Below are positions 1-6,931 of a DNA stretch of 64,000 bases, piece after piece. The stretch lies in the NCBI RefSeq assembly GCF_019802085.1, contig NZ_JAHVHV010000001.1, forward strand, positions 496,001 through 560,000, given 5' to 3'. Numbering within the stretch: position 1 is the first letter of the stretch; each line of letters begins with the position of its first letter. This DNA comes from Ferrimonas balearica (lineage in GTDB: Bacteria > Pseudomonadota > Gammaproteobacteria > Enterobacterales > Shewanellaceae). A program made the position numbers and the translations under genes. The notes under the pieces are model-generated. The model worked only from the letters and a program-made list of their open reading frames with translations, did not search any database and was not told the origin of the DNA.

Positions 1-22
1 TCCTTCCTCACTTGGCGCCCCC

Positions 23-787
23 ATGCCCCAGCGTGATTCACTCCGGCCCCTGGGCCGTTTCCTGTTGCTTACCTTTGGCCTGAGCTGGAGTGCCTGGTTT
101 CTGGGGCAATCCCTGGGCCTGCCCCAGACCCTGCAAACCCTGGCCGTAACCCTGGGCCCGGCCCTGGCCGCCTGGTGGACACCGGTGAACGGGCGGCGGG
201 TTACACCCGACTGGCGCTGGCGACCGGACGCCTCCCTCACCCTGGTGCTGGCCCTGCCCCTGACCACGGCGGCGACGGCGCTGGGCTTTGGTGGGGCTCT
301 GCCCTGGTCTGCCTGGCCTTCGCTTTTGAGTCTCTACCTGATGCAACTGGCTACCGTGGCCCTGTGGGAGGAGCTGGGTTGGCGTCACTGGCTGCAGCGC
401 TACCTGCAGGGGCGCTATCCCCTGGCGCTGGCCATCGGGGCAACGGCCCTGTGCTGGCTGTGCTGGCACGGGCCCAAGCTGTGGCTGCTGGGCCGCGATG
501 GCGCGGTACTGGTGGTGTTGATCCTGGCCTCGGCGGTGCTGCTGGGGCTGCTTTGGCGGCGCTGCGACGGGGCACTCTGGCCGGTGGTGCTGCTTCACGG
601 GGCCCTCAATGCGCCGCTCAACTGGGTGGAGCGATATGGGGGGCTCGCCTTGGAGGCGCTGGTGGCGGGATGGTGGCGTGTGGCGCTGGGGTACGCGGGG
701 TTGGCGCTGCTGGCGGCCCTTATCTGGCGCCGCAGGCAGGGGGAGAGAAGGGCCGGAGGAGTAAGCAGGGGGCCGACGGCCCCCTGA
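23..787 (+). CDS. CPBP family intramembrane glutamic endopeptidase
   Basis: Predicted polytopic membrane protein of 254 residues from the CPBP (CAAX protease and bacteriocin-processing) family. Conserved elements are visible: an EExxxR motif (E116, E117, R121), a histidine at H149 in the second motif, and a third HxxxN motif (H192, N196), all inside hydrophobic segments. Members cleave or process substrates within the membrane, and some give bacteriocin self-immunity; the substrate here is unknown. The start lies 22 bases from the window edge and no strong Shine-Dalgarno is visible, so an upstream start outside the window cannot be excluded. The gene converges with the M14 peptidase gene, leaving only 4 bases between stops. 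Confidence 0.85.
   Translation: MPQRDSLRPLGRFLLLTFGLSWSAWFLGQSLGLPQTLQTLAVTLGPALAAWWTPVNGRRVTPDWRWRPDASLTLVLALPLTTAATALGFGGALPWSAWPSLLSLYLMQLATVALWEELGWRHWLQRYLQGRYPLALAIGATALCWLCWHGPKLWLLGRDGAVLVVLILASAVLLGLLWRRCDGALWPVVLLHGALNAPLNWVERYGGLALEALVAGWWRVALGYAGLALLAALIWRRRQGERRAGGVSRGPTAP
766..786. terminator. Hairpin between convergent genes
   Basis: A 9-bp perfect stem (CAGGGGGCC / GGCCCCCTG) with a 3-base loop overlaps the stop codon of the CPBP gene and faces the convergent M14 peptidase gene. There is no T tract, so it is only a plausible bidirectional transcription barrier. Confidence 0.4.
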
Positions 788-791
788 GTGT

Positions 792-1709
792 TCAGCGGTT
801 CAGCAGGTGGTCCAGGGCGCCGGTGATGGCGGCGATCTGGGCCCGGTTGCACTGCTCCGGCGTGGCCTTGGGGCTGTCCGGGTAGACCTCGGTGGTGGTG
901 ACGTAGGGGGCGTCGGTCATGCCGCCACAGAGGAACAGCGAGCGTTTGGGGTAGTGGATCACCCCCTCCTGCTGCACCGGGGCGCCGATGATCAGGCCCT
1001 GGTCGTCCGCCGGGGCGATGTGGGTCACCTGGCGCACCGCGTCGATGATCGCCTTTTGGAAGGCATCCTGGGCCCGTTCGCTGTCGTCCACCGTGTAGAA
1101 GCCGTCCGGGATCCCCTCCTTGGCGGCATCGAAGGCTTTGCCGTCACGGGCGGCCAGGGCCGGGCGGAACTCGCTCTTGTCGCTGTCGGTGGTCTCGTGC
1201 AGGTCCAGGTGGGCCAGGAAGGCCACGCCCTGGGCCTGGACGTAGGCCAACGCCGCTGCGGCCTCTTCGGAGGGGCTGTCGGGACGGAAGGAGCGGTTGG
1301 GATCCACGCAGAGGGGGTTCCAGCGGTTGATGGTCTCGTACCCCCAGGGGCTGATGCAGGGCAGCACCAGCAGGTCCACCTGGCCGGCGTACTGCTCAGC
1401 CACGGCATCGAGAAACGCCAGGGCCCCCTGGACGCCGCTGGTTTCGTAACCGTGCACCCCACCGGTGATCAGCACCTTGGGACGCTCCGCCTGCCAGTGG
1501 CGGCTTTTCACCGCAAACAGGGGGTAGCGGTCGGCATCGTAGGAGAGGGCGCCGTACTGCTCGATGTCGAAGCGCTCGGCCAGGGCCTGTACCTTGGCCA
1601 CCACCTCGTCGGCGTAGTGGCGCTGGATGACGGTGGCGGTGCGCCACTGGGCCTTATGGCTGTCGTCCCAGGGCTGGCCCGGGGTGCCGATGGGGTAGAA
1701 TCGGTTCAT
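792..1709 (-). CDS. M14 family zinc carboxypeptidase-like protein
   Basis: Soluble 305-residue protein with M14 metallocarboxypeptidase / succinylglutamate desuccinylase-like features. The HxxE zinc motif is H86/E89 in GGVHGYE. A substrate-binding NR pair sits in DPNRSF (R139). A third zinc-ligand candidate is H167 or H171 in AHLDLHE, and the catalytic glutamate candidate is E274 in TTTEVYP. No signal peptide is seen, so it should act in the cytoplasm on a peptide or N-acylated amino acid; the substrate cannot be read from sequence. The ATG at 1709 has AAGGAG upstream. It is monocistronic: it converges with the CPBP gene and diverges from the nitroreductase gene. Confidence 0.8.
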   Translation of the reverse strand: MNRFYPIGTPGQPWDDSHKAQWRTATVIQRHYADEVVAKVQALAERFDIEQYGALSYDADRYPLFAVKSRHWQAERPKVLITGGVHGYETSGVQGALAFLDAVAEQYAGQVDLLVLPCISPWGYETINRWNPLCVDPNRSFRPDSPSEEAAAALAYVQAQGVAFLAHLDLHETTDSDKSEFRPALAARDGKAFDAAKEGIPDGFYTVDDSERAQDAFQKAIIDAVRQVTHIAPADDQGLIIGAPVQQEGVIHYPKRSLFLCGGMTDAPYVTTTEVYPDSPKATPEQCNRAQIAAITGALDHLLNR

Positions 1710-1943
1710 TGCTTAGCAGACTCCTTGGCTTGGGGGCCTTGAGAGTACCGCCCGAACCCCGGGGACACAATGCGCAAGGGGTCCGACCCCGCCAAGATTA
1801 TGGAACAAAAGATCCATAGTGATTGGTGCCTGGCTCCCTGTTTTGCCCGGTGGCCCGCTTGTTAACATGCGCTCCGTTGTTGGGTCGTGACCGCCGGGGG
1901 CGGTGTCCGACCGGTTACCTTCCCCAAATCAGGAGTGCGCAGC

Positions 1944-2642
1944 ATGACCACCGACACCCAAGCGATCCAGAGCCAGATCCTCGACGCCTTCGAGTTCCGT
2001 CACGCGACCAAGGTGTTCGACCCCGAGCGTAAGATCAGCGACGACCAGTTCCACACCATCTTGGAAGCGGCGCGCCTGTCCCCCAGCTCCTTCGGCTTCG
2101 AGCCCTGGCAGATCCTGGTGGTGCAGTCTCCGGAGAAGCGTGAGCTGTTCCGCGAGTTCGCCTGGGGGGCCAATGGCGCGTTCAACGGCACTGACGGTCA
2201 GTTGGGCACCGCCAGCCACTTTATGATTTTCCTGGCCCACACCGACGCCACCATGAAGCACAACTCCGAGTACCAGCAGCGCTTTATGAAAGAGGTCAAG
2301 CAGCTGCCGGAGGAGGTGATCGGCTTCATCAACCAGGCGTTCCAGAAGTTCCAGGAGCACGACTTTCACATCGAAGGCGAGCGCCAGATCACCGACTGGT
2401 CCGCCAAGCAGGCCTACATCGCCATGGGCAACGTGATGAGCGTTGCGGCTCTGATGGGCATCGATTCCTGCCCCATCGAAGGGTTCGAGATGGATAAGAC
2501 CGTCGCCGTGCTGGAGGAGCACTTCGGGGTGGACGCCAAGCTCTATAAGCCCGCCGTGATGGTGGCCCTGGGCTACCGTGCCGACGAGCCGCAGTTCCCC
2601 AAGACCCGTCGCAGCCAGGAGCAGATGGTCCAGTACTTCTAA
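1944..2642 (+). CDS. NAD(P)H-dependent nitroreductase family oxidoreductase (NfsB-like)
   Basis: FMN-dependent nitroreductase-family protein of 232 residues. The N-terminal FRHATKVFD segment and the following LSPSSFGFEPWQ region match the FMN-binding start of NfsB/YdgI-type enzymes. A GYRADEP element near the C-terminus is also typical. Such enzymes reduce nitroaromatics or quinones with NAD(P)H; the natural substrate is not predictable. The start was set at 1944 because AGGAG lies at 1931-1935 and homologues begin here, although the frame stays open upstream. It ends just before a clear terminator, and a 234-bp divergent spacer separates it from the M14 peptidase gene. Confidence 0.85.
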   Translation: MTTDTQAIQSQILDAFEFRHATKVFDPERKISDDQFHTILEAARLSPSSFGFEPWQILVVQSPEKRELFREFAWGANGAFNGTDGQLGTASHFMIFLAHTDATMKHNSEYQQRFMKEVKQLPEEVIGFINQAFQKFQEHDFHIEGERQITDWSAKQAYIAMGNVMSVAALMGIDSCPIEGFEMDKTVAVLEEHFGVDAKLYKPAVMVALGYRADEPQFPKTRRSQEQMVQYF

Positions 2643-2660
2643 GCGGCCCTCATCCAAACC

Positions 2661-2688
2661 GAAAAACGCGCCCAAGGGCGCGTTTTTT
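2661..2688 (+). terminator. Rho-independent terminator
   Basis: An A-rich 5' flank, a GC stem (ACGCGCCC / GGGCGCGT) with a short AA loop, and a run of T follow the nitroreductase stop codon. Confidence 0.85.
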
Positions 2689-2702
2689 GCGTTCTGCCCG
2701 GC

Positions 2703-3101
2703 TCAGTGTTGCAGCTCAGACTGGGACGGAAGCGTCTGCAGGTCGGTGTCCAGGCATTGGCCTTTGCGGATAAAGCGGGCGTTAGGGCAACTGCCGCTGC
2801 CGCCGAACTCCTTGCCGTCACAGCCGCAGTAGGTGGCAAAGTCCATGGTGCAGGGGCGGTTGGGGTTGACGCACTGTCCGTAGCTGCCGTCGCCCGGGCA
2901 GCCCTGGCCCTGACACACCAGCGCGCCCTGGCAGTCGCCGTTGGTGAAGCAGCGATCCCCTTCGCCGGGCAGAGTGCCGGGCTGGGGCACGGGTACGGCG
3001 TCGTCGACGCTGGGCTGGGCCGGTGGGGCGCTGGTCTGGGTGGAGTCGGCGGACTGGCAACCGACAAGGACAAACAAAAGCAGCAGGAGCGAGGCGCGCA
3101 T
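2703..3101 (-). CDS. Small cysteine-rich lipoprotein
   Basis: Predicted outer-membrane or periplasmic lipoprotein of 132 residues. A short hydrophobic signal ends in LVGC, placing the lipidated cysteine at C15. A Pro/Ser/Ala-rich linker follows, then a cysteine-rich domain of about 85 residues. A CGCDG element in the C-terminal part resembles the core of small Kazal-like or disulfide-knotted domains of bacterial lipoproteins. The function is unknown. GGAGG lies upstream of the ATG at 3101. The gene converges on the nitroreductase gene and is separated from the nrfA leader by AT-rich DNA. Confidence 0.75.
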   Translation of the reverse strand: MRASLLLLLFVLVGCQSADSTQTSAPPAQPSVDDAVPVPQPGTLPGEGDRCFTNGDCQGALVCQGQGCPGDGSYGQCVNPNRPCTMDFATYCGCDGKEFGGSGSCPNARFIRKGQCLDTDLQTLPSQSELQH

Positions 3102-3519
3102 GGGGCCTCCTGGGCAGGGGGATGGAATTCAACTGTAGTTGATTGATGGGCAATCGGTTTGTCCTTGGACTCAGAGGGGGAGGTGGGGGTTTTGGGCCCC
3201 AATTAGTGCCCTAACAGGCCAATGCCCTAAAAGACCATAGCCGATATGGAATTAACTAACTTGGCTTTCAATATTTGCTTTAAAAAAGTGGAATAACCTT
3301 TCTCACCTTGTCTTGTATTTTTTGATGTGAGCCATTTATGAACGGAGGATATATATTTATATCCGAAGTTCAACTTGGCAAAAACGGAATTAAAAGTAGA
3401 AAGGAATATTCATTTTATGGTGCTTGAATAAGAGCTTTTATCATTTGGGACTTGCTGAGACGCGCCACCAATCCACTCTCTCTCGCTAACAAAATCGCCA
3501 TCGATTGTCTGAATTGCAG

Positions 3520-3537
3520 TCGATAAAGCTTTATCGA
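3520..3537. promoter_or_regulatory. 18-bp perfect palindrome upstream of nrfA
   Basis: TCGATAAAGCTTTATCGA is exactly self-complementary and sits about 190 bases before the nrfA start. There is no T tract, so a dimeric regulator site is more likely than a terminator. No regulator can be named. Confidence 0.35.
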
Positions 3538-3565
3538 ACGGCATTTGTTATCCGGATCACCGCCC

Positions 3566-3601
3566 AAATACCTCTTTGGGTATACCACCAAAGAGGTATT
3601 T
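3566..3601. promoter_or_regulatory. Inverted repeat with NarL/NarP-like heptamers
   Basis: Two exact 14-base arms (AAATACCTCTTTGG and its complement) flank an 8-base centre. Each arm contains TACCTCT, an exact match to the NarL/NarP heptamer consensus TACYYMT. On the minus strand one heptamer is followed after 2 bp by a 5/7 match, approaching the 7-2-7 layout. Nitrate/nitrite control of nrf operons by NarL/NarP is established in enteric bacteria; its action here is inference. Confidence 0.4.
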
Positions 3602-3622
3602 GATATTACCCAGATCACACTT
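3601..3622 (+). promoter_or_regulatory. Possible CRP-type site upstream of nrfA
   Basis: The TATTA-N6-TCACA core at 3604-3619 has one perfect CRP half site (TCACA) and a 3/5 match in the other half. It lies directly after the NarL/NarP-like repeat and about 105 bases before the nrfA start. Crp controls anaerobic respiration genes in Shewanella-type bacteria, which makes the site plausible, but the match is weak. Confidence 0.25.
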
Positions 3623-3725
3623 TGTTTTATTTGCAATTTTGCGGGTTGTGAAATGTGAAATTCCGGTGCTTAAATCAATCACGCAATGGGCCTGTTGCAA
3701 CAAAAAAGAAATGCAGAGGGATATG

Positions 3726-5426
3726 ATGAAACATAATAAATTGCTTATTGCTGTGGCCATCTCGGCCGCGCTTGCAGGTTGTAATGATGATGACACCGTT
3801 CAGGTAGAGTGCGGTGAAGGCTCGGTACTGAACCCGGACACCAACGTCTGTGAAGTGGCCCCGGTTCCGCCGCCGGTGGAGTGTGGGGAAGGCACCATCC
3901 TCAACCCGGACACCAACACCTGTGAACTGCCGCCCTCCGAAGGGCCCGTTGATTTCTACAACAGCGACAACTGGGCGGAGACCTTCCCGGAGCAGCACGC
4001 CTCCTGGGCCGAGACCGAAGAGAACACCCCCGAGGGTGGCCCGGAAGATCTGCTGGAAGCCAACCCCAACCTGGTGGTGGCCTGGGCCGGTTACGGCTTC
4101 GCCAAGGACTACAACCGCGCTCGTGGGCACCACTTCGCCATGACCGACGTGATCTCCTCCTTGCGCACCGGCAGCCCCATGACCATGAACGGCGTGGTGG
4201 TGGGCGAAGCGATGGCCGCCAGCTGCTGGGGCTGTAAGACCCCGGACATCGCCCGCATGTACGACGAGATTGGCGAAGCCAACTTCTCTGACAACTCCTG
4301 GTCCACCTGGGGCCACGAGATGGCCAACACCATCGGCTGTGCCGATTGTCACGAGCTGGGCGATGACCAACTGCGCCTGTCCCGCCCCTACACCGACCGT
4401 GCCATGACCACCATCGGCCGCACCTTCGAAGCCCAGGACATGGCTGAGAAGGGCAACCAGGTGTGTGCACAGTGCCACGTGGAGTACTACTTCGACGGCA
4501 CCAACTCCAAGACCGTGAAGTACCCCTGGGACTTCTGGAAGCCGGGTGTGGAGACCGACTACGCATCCCACGTGGGTTACGAAGGCACCGACGGCCTGTA
4601 CGAGGGCTTCGCCTCCGAGGCGCAGCTGGCCTACTTCGACTCCATTGGCTTTAAGGACTGGACCAACGCCATCTCCGGTGCGCCGAACCTGAAGACTCAG
4701 CACCCCGAGTACGAAAACCTGGTGGACCGTACCAGCCACACCATGAGCAGCCACATGGACTTCACCTGCGTGACCTGCCACATGCCCAAGGCGGAGAACG
4801 ACAGCGGCCAAGCCTACTCCAGCCACAACGTGCGCTTCGACGCCAACAAGCTGCCCAGCAACTGTCAGGGCTGTCACGACGCCGACGCCTTCGACGGCTT
4901 CCTGTCCGCCCGTAAGGCCGAGATCAACGCCCTGCGCTTCGGCGACAACGGCACCGACGCTCGCCTGACCGAGCTGCACTTCAAGGCCCAGGCCATCTGG
5001 TCTGCCAACGGGGTGGAAGGTCTGAAAGAGGGCCGTACCATCGGCGAAGCCAAGGCCAACTACGAGGGCGCGCTGAAAGCGGGCACCGAACTGGCCGGTG
5101 AGATGGACAGCCTGCTGACCAAGATCCGTAACGCGCAGTGGTTCTGGGACAGCGCTACCGCCTCCCACGGCATCCACGCCCACAACAAGGCCGAAGCCAT
5201 CCGCCTGCTCGAGAAAGCCAACGGCATCATCGACGCGGCCCTGGTGGAAGCGGACGCCCTGCTGCAGAAGTACGACCCGGACTACGTCTTCGACATCACC
5301 ACCGTCGACACCAAAGCCAAGGCTCAGCCGCTGGCCGGTCTCGACCTGGAGAAGATGGAAGCCGACAAGGCCGAGTTCATCACCGAGCGGGTGGAGAAGG
5401 AGTGGCCCCACGAACTTAAGCAGTAA
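3726..5426 (+). CDS. nrfA: Ammonia-forming cytochrome c nitrite reductase, lipoprotein form
   Basis: Pentaheme periplasmic nitrite reductase (nitrite to ammonium, six electrons), 566 residues. The five haem motifs follow the NrfA order: active-site CWGCK with lysine ligand (C167-K171), then CxxCH at 205-209, 247-251, 348-352 and 380-384. The signal ends in LAGC (C19), so the enzyme is probably a membrane-anchored lipoprotein rather than freely soluble. Between anchor and catalytic domain lies a duplicated element, VECGEG(S/T)(V/I)LNPDTN, each copy containing two cysteines. The ATG at 3726 was chosen because AGAGGG ends at 3720; the ATG at 3723 is an alternative. No nrfB, nrfC, nrfD or maturation genes are adjacent, so it is a stand-alone unit with its own leader and terminator. 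Confidence 0.93.
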   Translation: MKHNKLLIAVAISAALAGCNDDDTVQVECGEGSVLNPDTNVCEVAPVPPPVECGEGTILNPDTNTCELPPSEGPVDFYNSDNWAETFPEQHASWAETEENTPEGGPEDLLEANPNLVVAWAGYGFAKDYNRARGHHFAMTDVISSLRTGSPMTMNGVVVGEAMAASCWGCKTPDIARMYDEIGEANFSDNSWSTWGHEMANTIGCADCHELGDDQLRLSRPYTDRAMTTIGRTFEAQDMAEKGNQVCAQCHVEYYFDGTNSKTVKYPWDFWKPGVETDYASHVGYEGTDGLYEGFASEAQLAYFDSIGFKDWTNAISGAPNLKTQHPEYENLVDRTSHTMSSHMDFTCVTCHMPKAENDSGQAYSSHNVRFDANKLPSNCQGCHDADAFDGFLSARKAEINALRFGDNGTDARLTELHFKAQAIWSANGVEGLKEGRTIGEAKANYEGALKAGTELAGEMDSLLTKIRNAQWFWDSATASHGIHAHNKAEAIRLLEKANGIIDAALVEADALLQKYDPDYVFDITTVDTKAKAQPLAGLDLEKMEADKAEFITERVEKEWPHELKQ

Positions 5427-5451
5427 GGGCTGACCCTTGGCGATACACCCC

Positions 5452-5478
5452 AAAGCCGGAGCGATCCGCTCCGGCTTT
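5452..5478 (+). terminator. Terminator after nrfA
   Basis: A 12-bp perfect stem (AAAGCCGGAGCG / CGCTCCGGCTTT) with a 3-base loop lies 26 bases after the nrfA stop. The run of T is short. Confidence 0.7.
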
Positions 5479-5559
5479 CATCTCATCCCAATGGCATCGC
5501 CAAGTTCGCTGAGGGACCTCATCACCCCGACGCGATAAACCCGGACCCTGCTTAAGTCA

Positions 5560-5617
5560 GGCATCCCCAAGCTCATCACGATAATGGCGTGATTGGGCAT
5601 CGGGGATGCCTTTTTTT
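5560..5617 (+). terminator. Orphan terminator-like hairpin in nrfA downstream region
   Basis: A GGCATCCCC / GGGGATGCC stem encloses about 33 bases, followed by seven T (5611-5617). It lies 134 bases after the nrfA stop, beyond the first terminator, and about 100 bases before the next gene. It could be a backup terminator, the 3' end of a short untranslated RNA made from 5480-5617, or a leader attenuator of the downstream gene. The 5427-5720 interval shows nothing else recognisable. Confidence 0.5.
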
Positions 5618-5720
5618 GTGCCTGTGCCCAAGGCTTGTGATGGGCCCCAGCGCTGTGACACAGTGAGGGTGACCCAAGGACCGGGTCGGGAAGCCAACGA
5701 AAGGAGAGGGGGAGCACACC

Positions 5721-6284
5721 ATGAAACGGGCAGCCGCAATCGCACTGCTGATCTTCAGCCCGGTTTTAGAGGCCGAACCCTCTATCTGTACCCCCGAGCA
5801 GCATCGGATCGCCACCTGGTTTCAGTCGCCTAACCACTGGCACCCAACGGCGATGGAGATCCATTTTTGGACCGATTTTGGGGTACTCATTCCTCGTCTT
5901 GGGGAACAGATTACCTCCATCTATTCACATCGGATCGGCAATACCATCATGTGGCGTAATGGGGCCTCTGCATCGACTTTGGAGGGCGAGGAGTGGCAAG
6001 ACCTGCGAACGCTGATAGCCCCAGGAGAGACGCGGTGTTTTTCGCCGAGCGAAGCGCAGCGCGATTTGAAACAGGCAGCCGTCCTCTTGCGCGCTGATAG
6101 GCCTATCTTGATGTGGCGGGAGGGCAATCAGGTACACCTTTTGGGGACCTCAAAGCACTTAAAGGAATACTTGCTGACGACCGACTTTTTTGACGGTGAT
6201 GAGATGCACAGCCGCCATTTGAACTTTGCCGCTGAAGACCTGTTGGGCAGGGCGCCCTCCAGCGAGAAGGTGGGCAACCCATAA
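5721..6284 (+). CDS. Secreted protein of unknown function
   Basis: Unrecognised 187-residue protein. An N-terminal signal peptide (MKRAAAIALLIFSPVLEA, about 18 residues) predicts export; the mature part is rich in Trp, His and charged residues and has no transmembrane segment. Only two cysteines are seen (near residues 23 and 114), which could form a disulfide. AGGAGAGGGGGAG upstream gives strong ribosome binding for the ATG at 5721. It stands alone between the nrfA terminator and a convergent operon. No function is proposed. Confidence 0.7.
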   Translation: MKRAAAIALLIFSPVLEAEPSICTPEQHRIATWFQSPNHWHPTAMEIHFWTDFGVLIPRLGEQITSIYSHRIGNTIMWRNGASASTLEGEEWQDLRTLIAPGETRCFSPSEAQRDLKQAAVLLRADRPILMWREGNQVHLLGTSKHLKEYLLTTDFFDGDEMHSRHLNFAAEDLLGRAPSSEKVGNP

Positions 6285-6372
6285 GGGTACCGCCAAGGTG
6301 CCTTGGCCTGGTCCCGATGGTAAGAAGCTAAGCAGGGTAGGGCATTCCGAAAGACCTGCCTCCAGATACCAC

Positions 6373-6396
6373 AAAGGCGCCTTGCGGCGCCTTTTT
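6373..6396 (+). terminator. Bidirectional terminator
   Basis: AAAGGCGCC / GGCGCCTTT stem with a 4-base loop and T runs on both strands. It serves the secreted-protein gene on plus and probably the DUF3299-ending operon on minus. Confidence 0.8.
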
Positions 6397-6411
6397 CTAT
6401 GGCGATGGCCC

Positions 6412-6924
6412 TTAGCCCTCGTCGTAGGGGGTGGCCAGGGTGGCCTCCAGGGTGTAGCCGGCGGAGAACTCCTCGATGGAGAAGCTGGTGGTGCGCAGGG
6501 TGCCGGTCACCCAGATGGCGTCCCAGATGATGTCCAGGGGGATCCCCTCTTCGTACTTGACGTACACCAGCTGGTTGGTGGGCGGCGGCGGCACGTGGAC
6601 GCAGGCGCCAAAGTAGGGCACCAGAAGAAACTCAGTCACCTTGGTTTCATCCCCCTCCAGCGGCACGATAAAGCCCGGCAGACGGATGGTCTTGCCATTG
6701 AGCTCCGGCACCACTGGGCCGGTGGACTGGATCCAGGGATCCCCACCCCCCATCAACTCCTCCTCCGGGCCAAAGGGCGAGCCGGCGTGGGGGTTGGCGG
6801 GCATCAGGGGTTGGTTGCGCTCGCTTTCCGGGCGCAGGTCATCCCATTCCAGGACCTGGACGTCGTCGGCCAGGGCCAGGTTGAAGATCATCAGGCCAAA
6901 GGCCAGGATCACAAGCTTCTTCAT
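6412..6924 (-). CDS. DUF3299 family periplasmic protein of the zinc ABC operon
   Basis: Exported 170-residue protein with a signal peptide ending around ALA-D (residue 19-20). The central part, with LPGFIVPLEGD, a PYFGACVHVPPPP element and a WVTG segment, matches the DUF3299 family. The family is of unknown biochemical role but recurs next to DUF2796 proteins and FtsX-type ABC genes. It is the last gene of a minus-strand run, starting 7 bases after the permease stop, so it is almost certainly co-transcribed. In Vibrio a comparable cluster is the zinc-responsive zrg system; a role in zinc delivery is inferred from that. Confidence 0.8.
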   Translation of the reverse strand: MKKLVILAFGLMIFNLALADDVQVLEWDDLRPESERNQPLMPANPHAGSPFGPEEELMGGGDPWIQSTGPVVPELNGKTIRLPGFIVPLEGDETKVTEFLLVPYFGACVHVPPPPTNQLVYVKYEEGIPLDIIWDAIWVTGTLRTTSFSIEEFSAGYTLEATLATPYDEG

Positions 6925-6931
6925 TCCATCC

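Larger units (their letters stand above)
3102..3725. other. Long AT-rich intergenic region upstream of nrfA
   Basis: About 620 bases without a convincing gene, visibly more AT-rich than its surroundings from about 3230 on. It holds an 18-bp perfect palindrome, a long inverted repeat and a CRP-like site, annotated separately. Two overlapping minus-strand reading frames exist (73 codons at 3415-3636; 44 codons from an ATG at 3544 to a stop at 3410). Neither has a good ribosome-binding site or recognisable similarity, so they are not called. The composition suggests a regulatory region or old acquired DNA. Confidence 0.6.

Noticed and set aside
3675..5453. Long minus-strand open frame of 592 codons across nrfA.
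   Set aside because: It is the complement of a clear pentaheme cytochrome gene; long antisense frames are expected in GC-rich coding DNA.
6300..6345. A stretch around 6328-6347 (GAAGCTAAGCAGGGTAGGGC) strikingly resembles part of eukaryotic 5S rRNA.
   Set aside because: The flanks do not fold as 5S rRNA, bacterial 5S does not carry this sequence, and no rRNA operon is near. Treated as coincidence.
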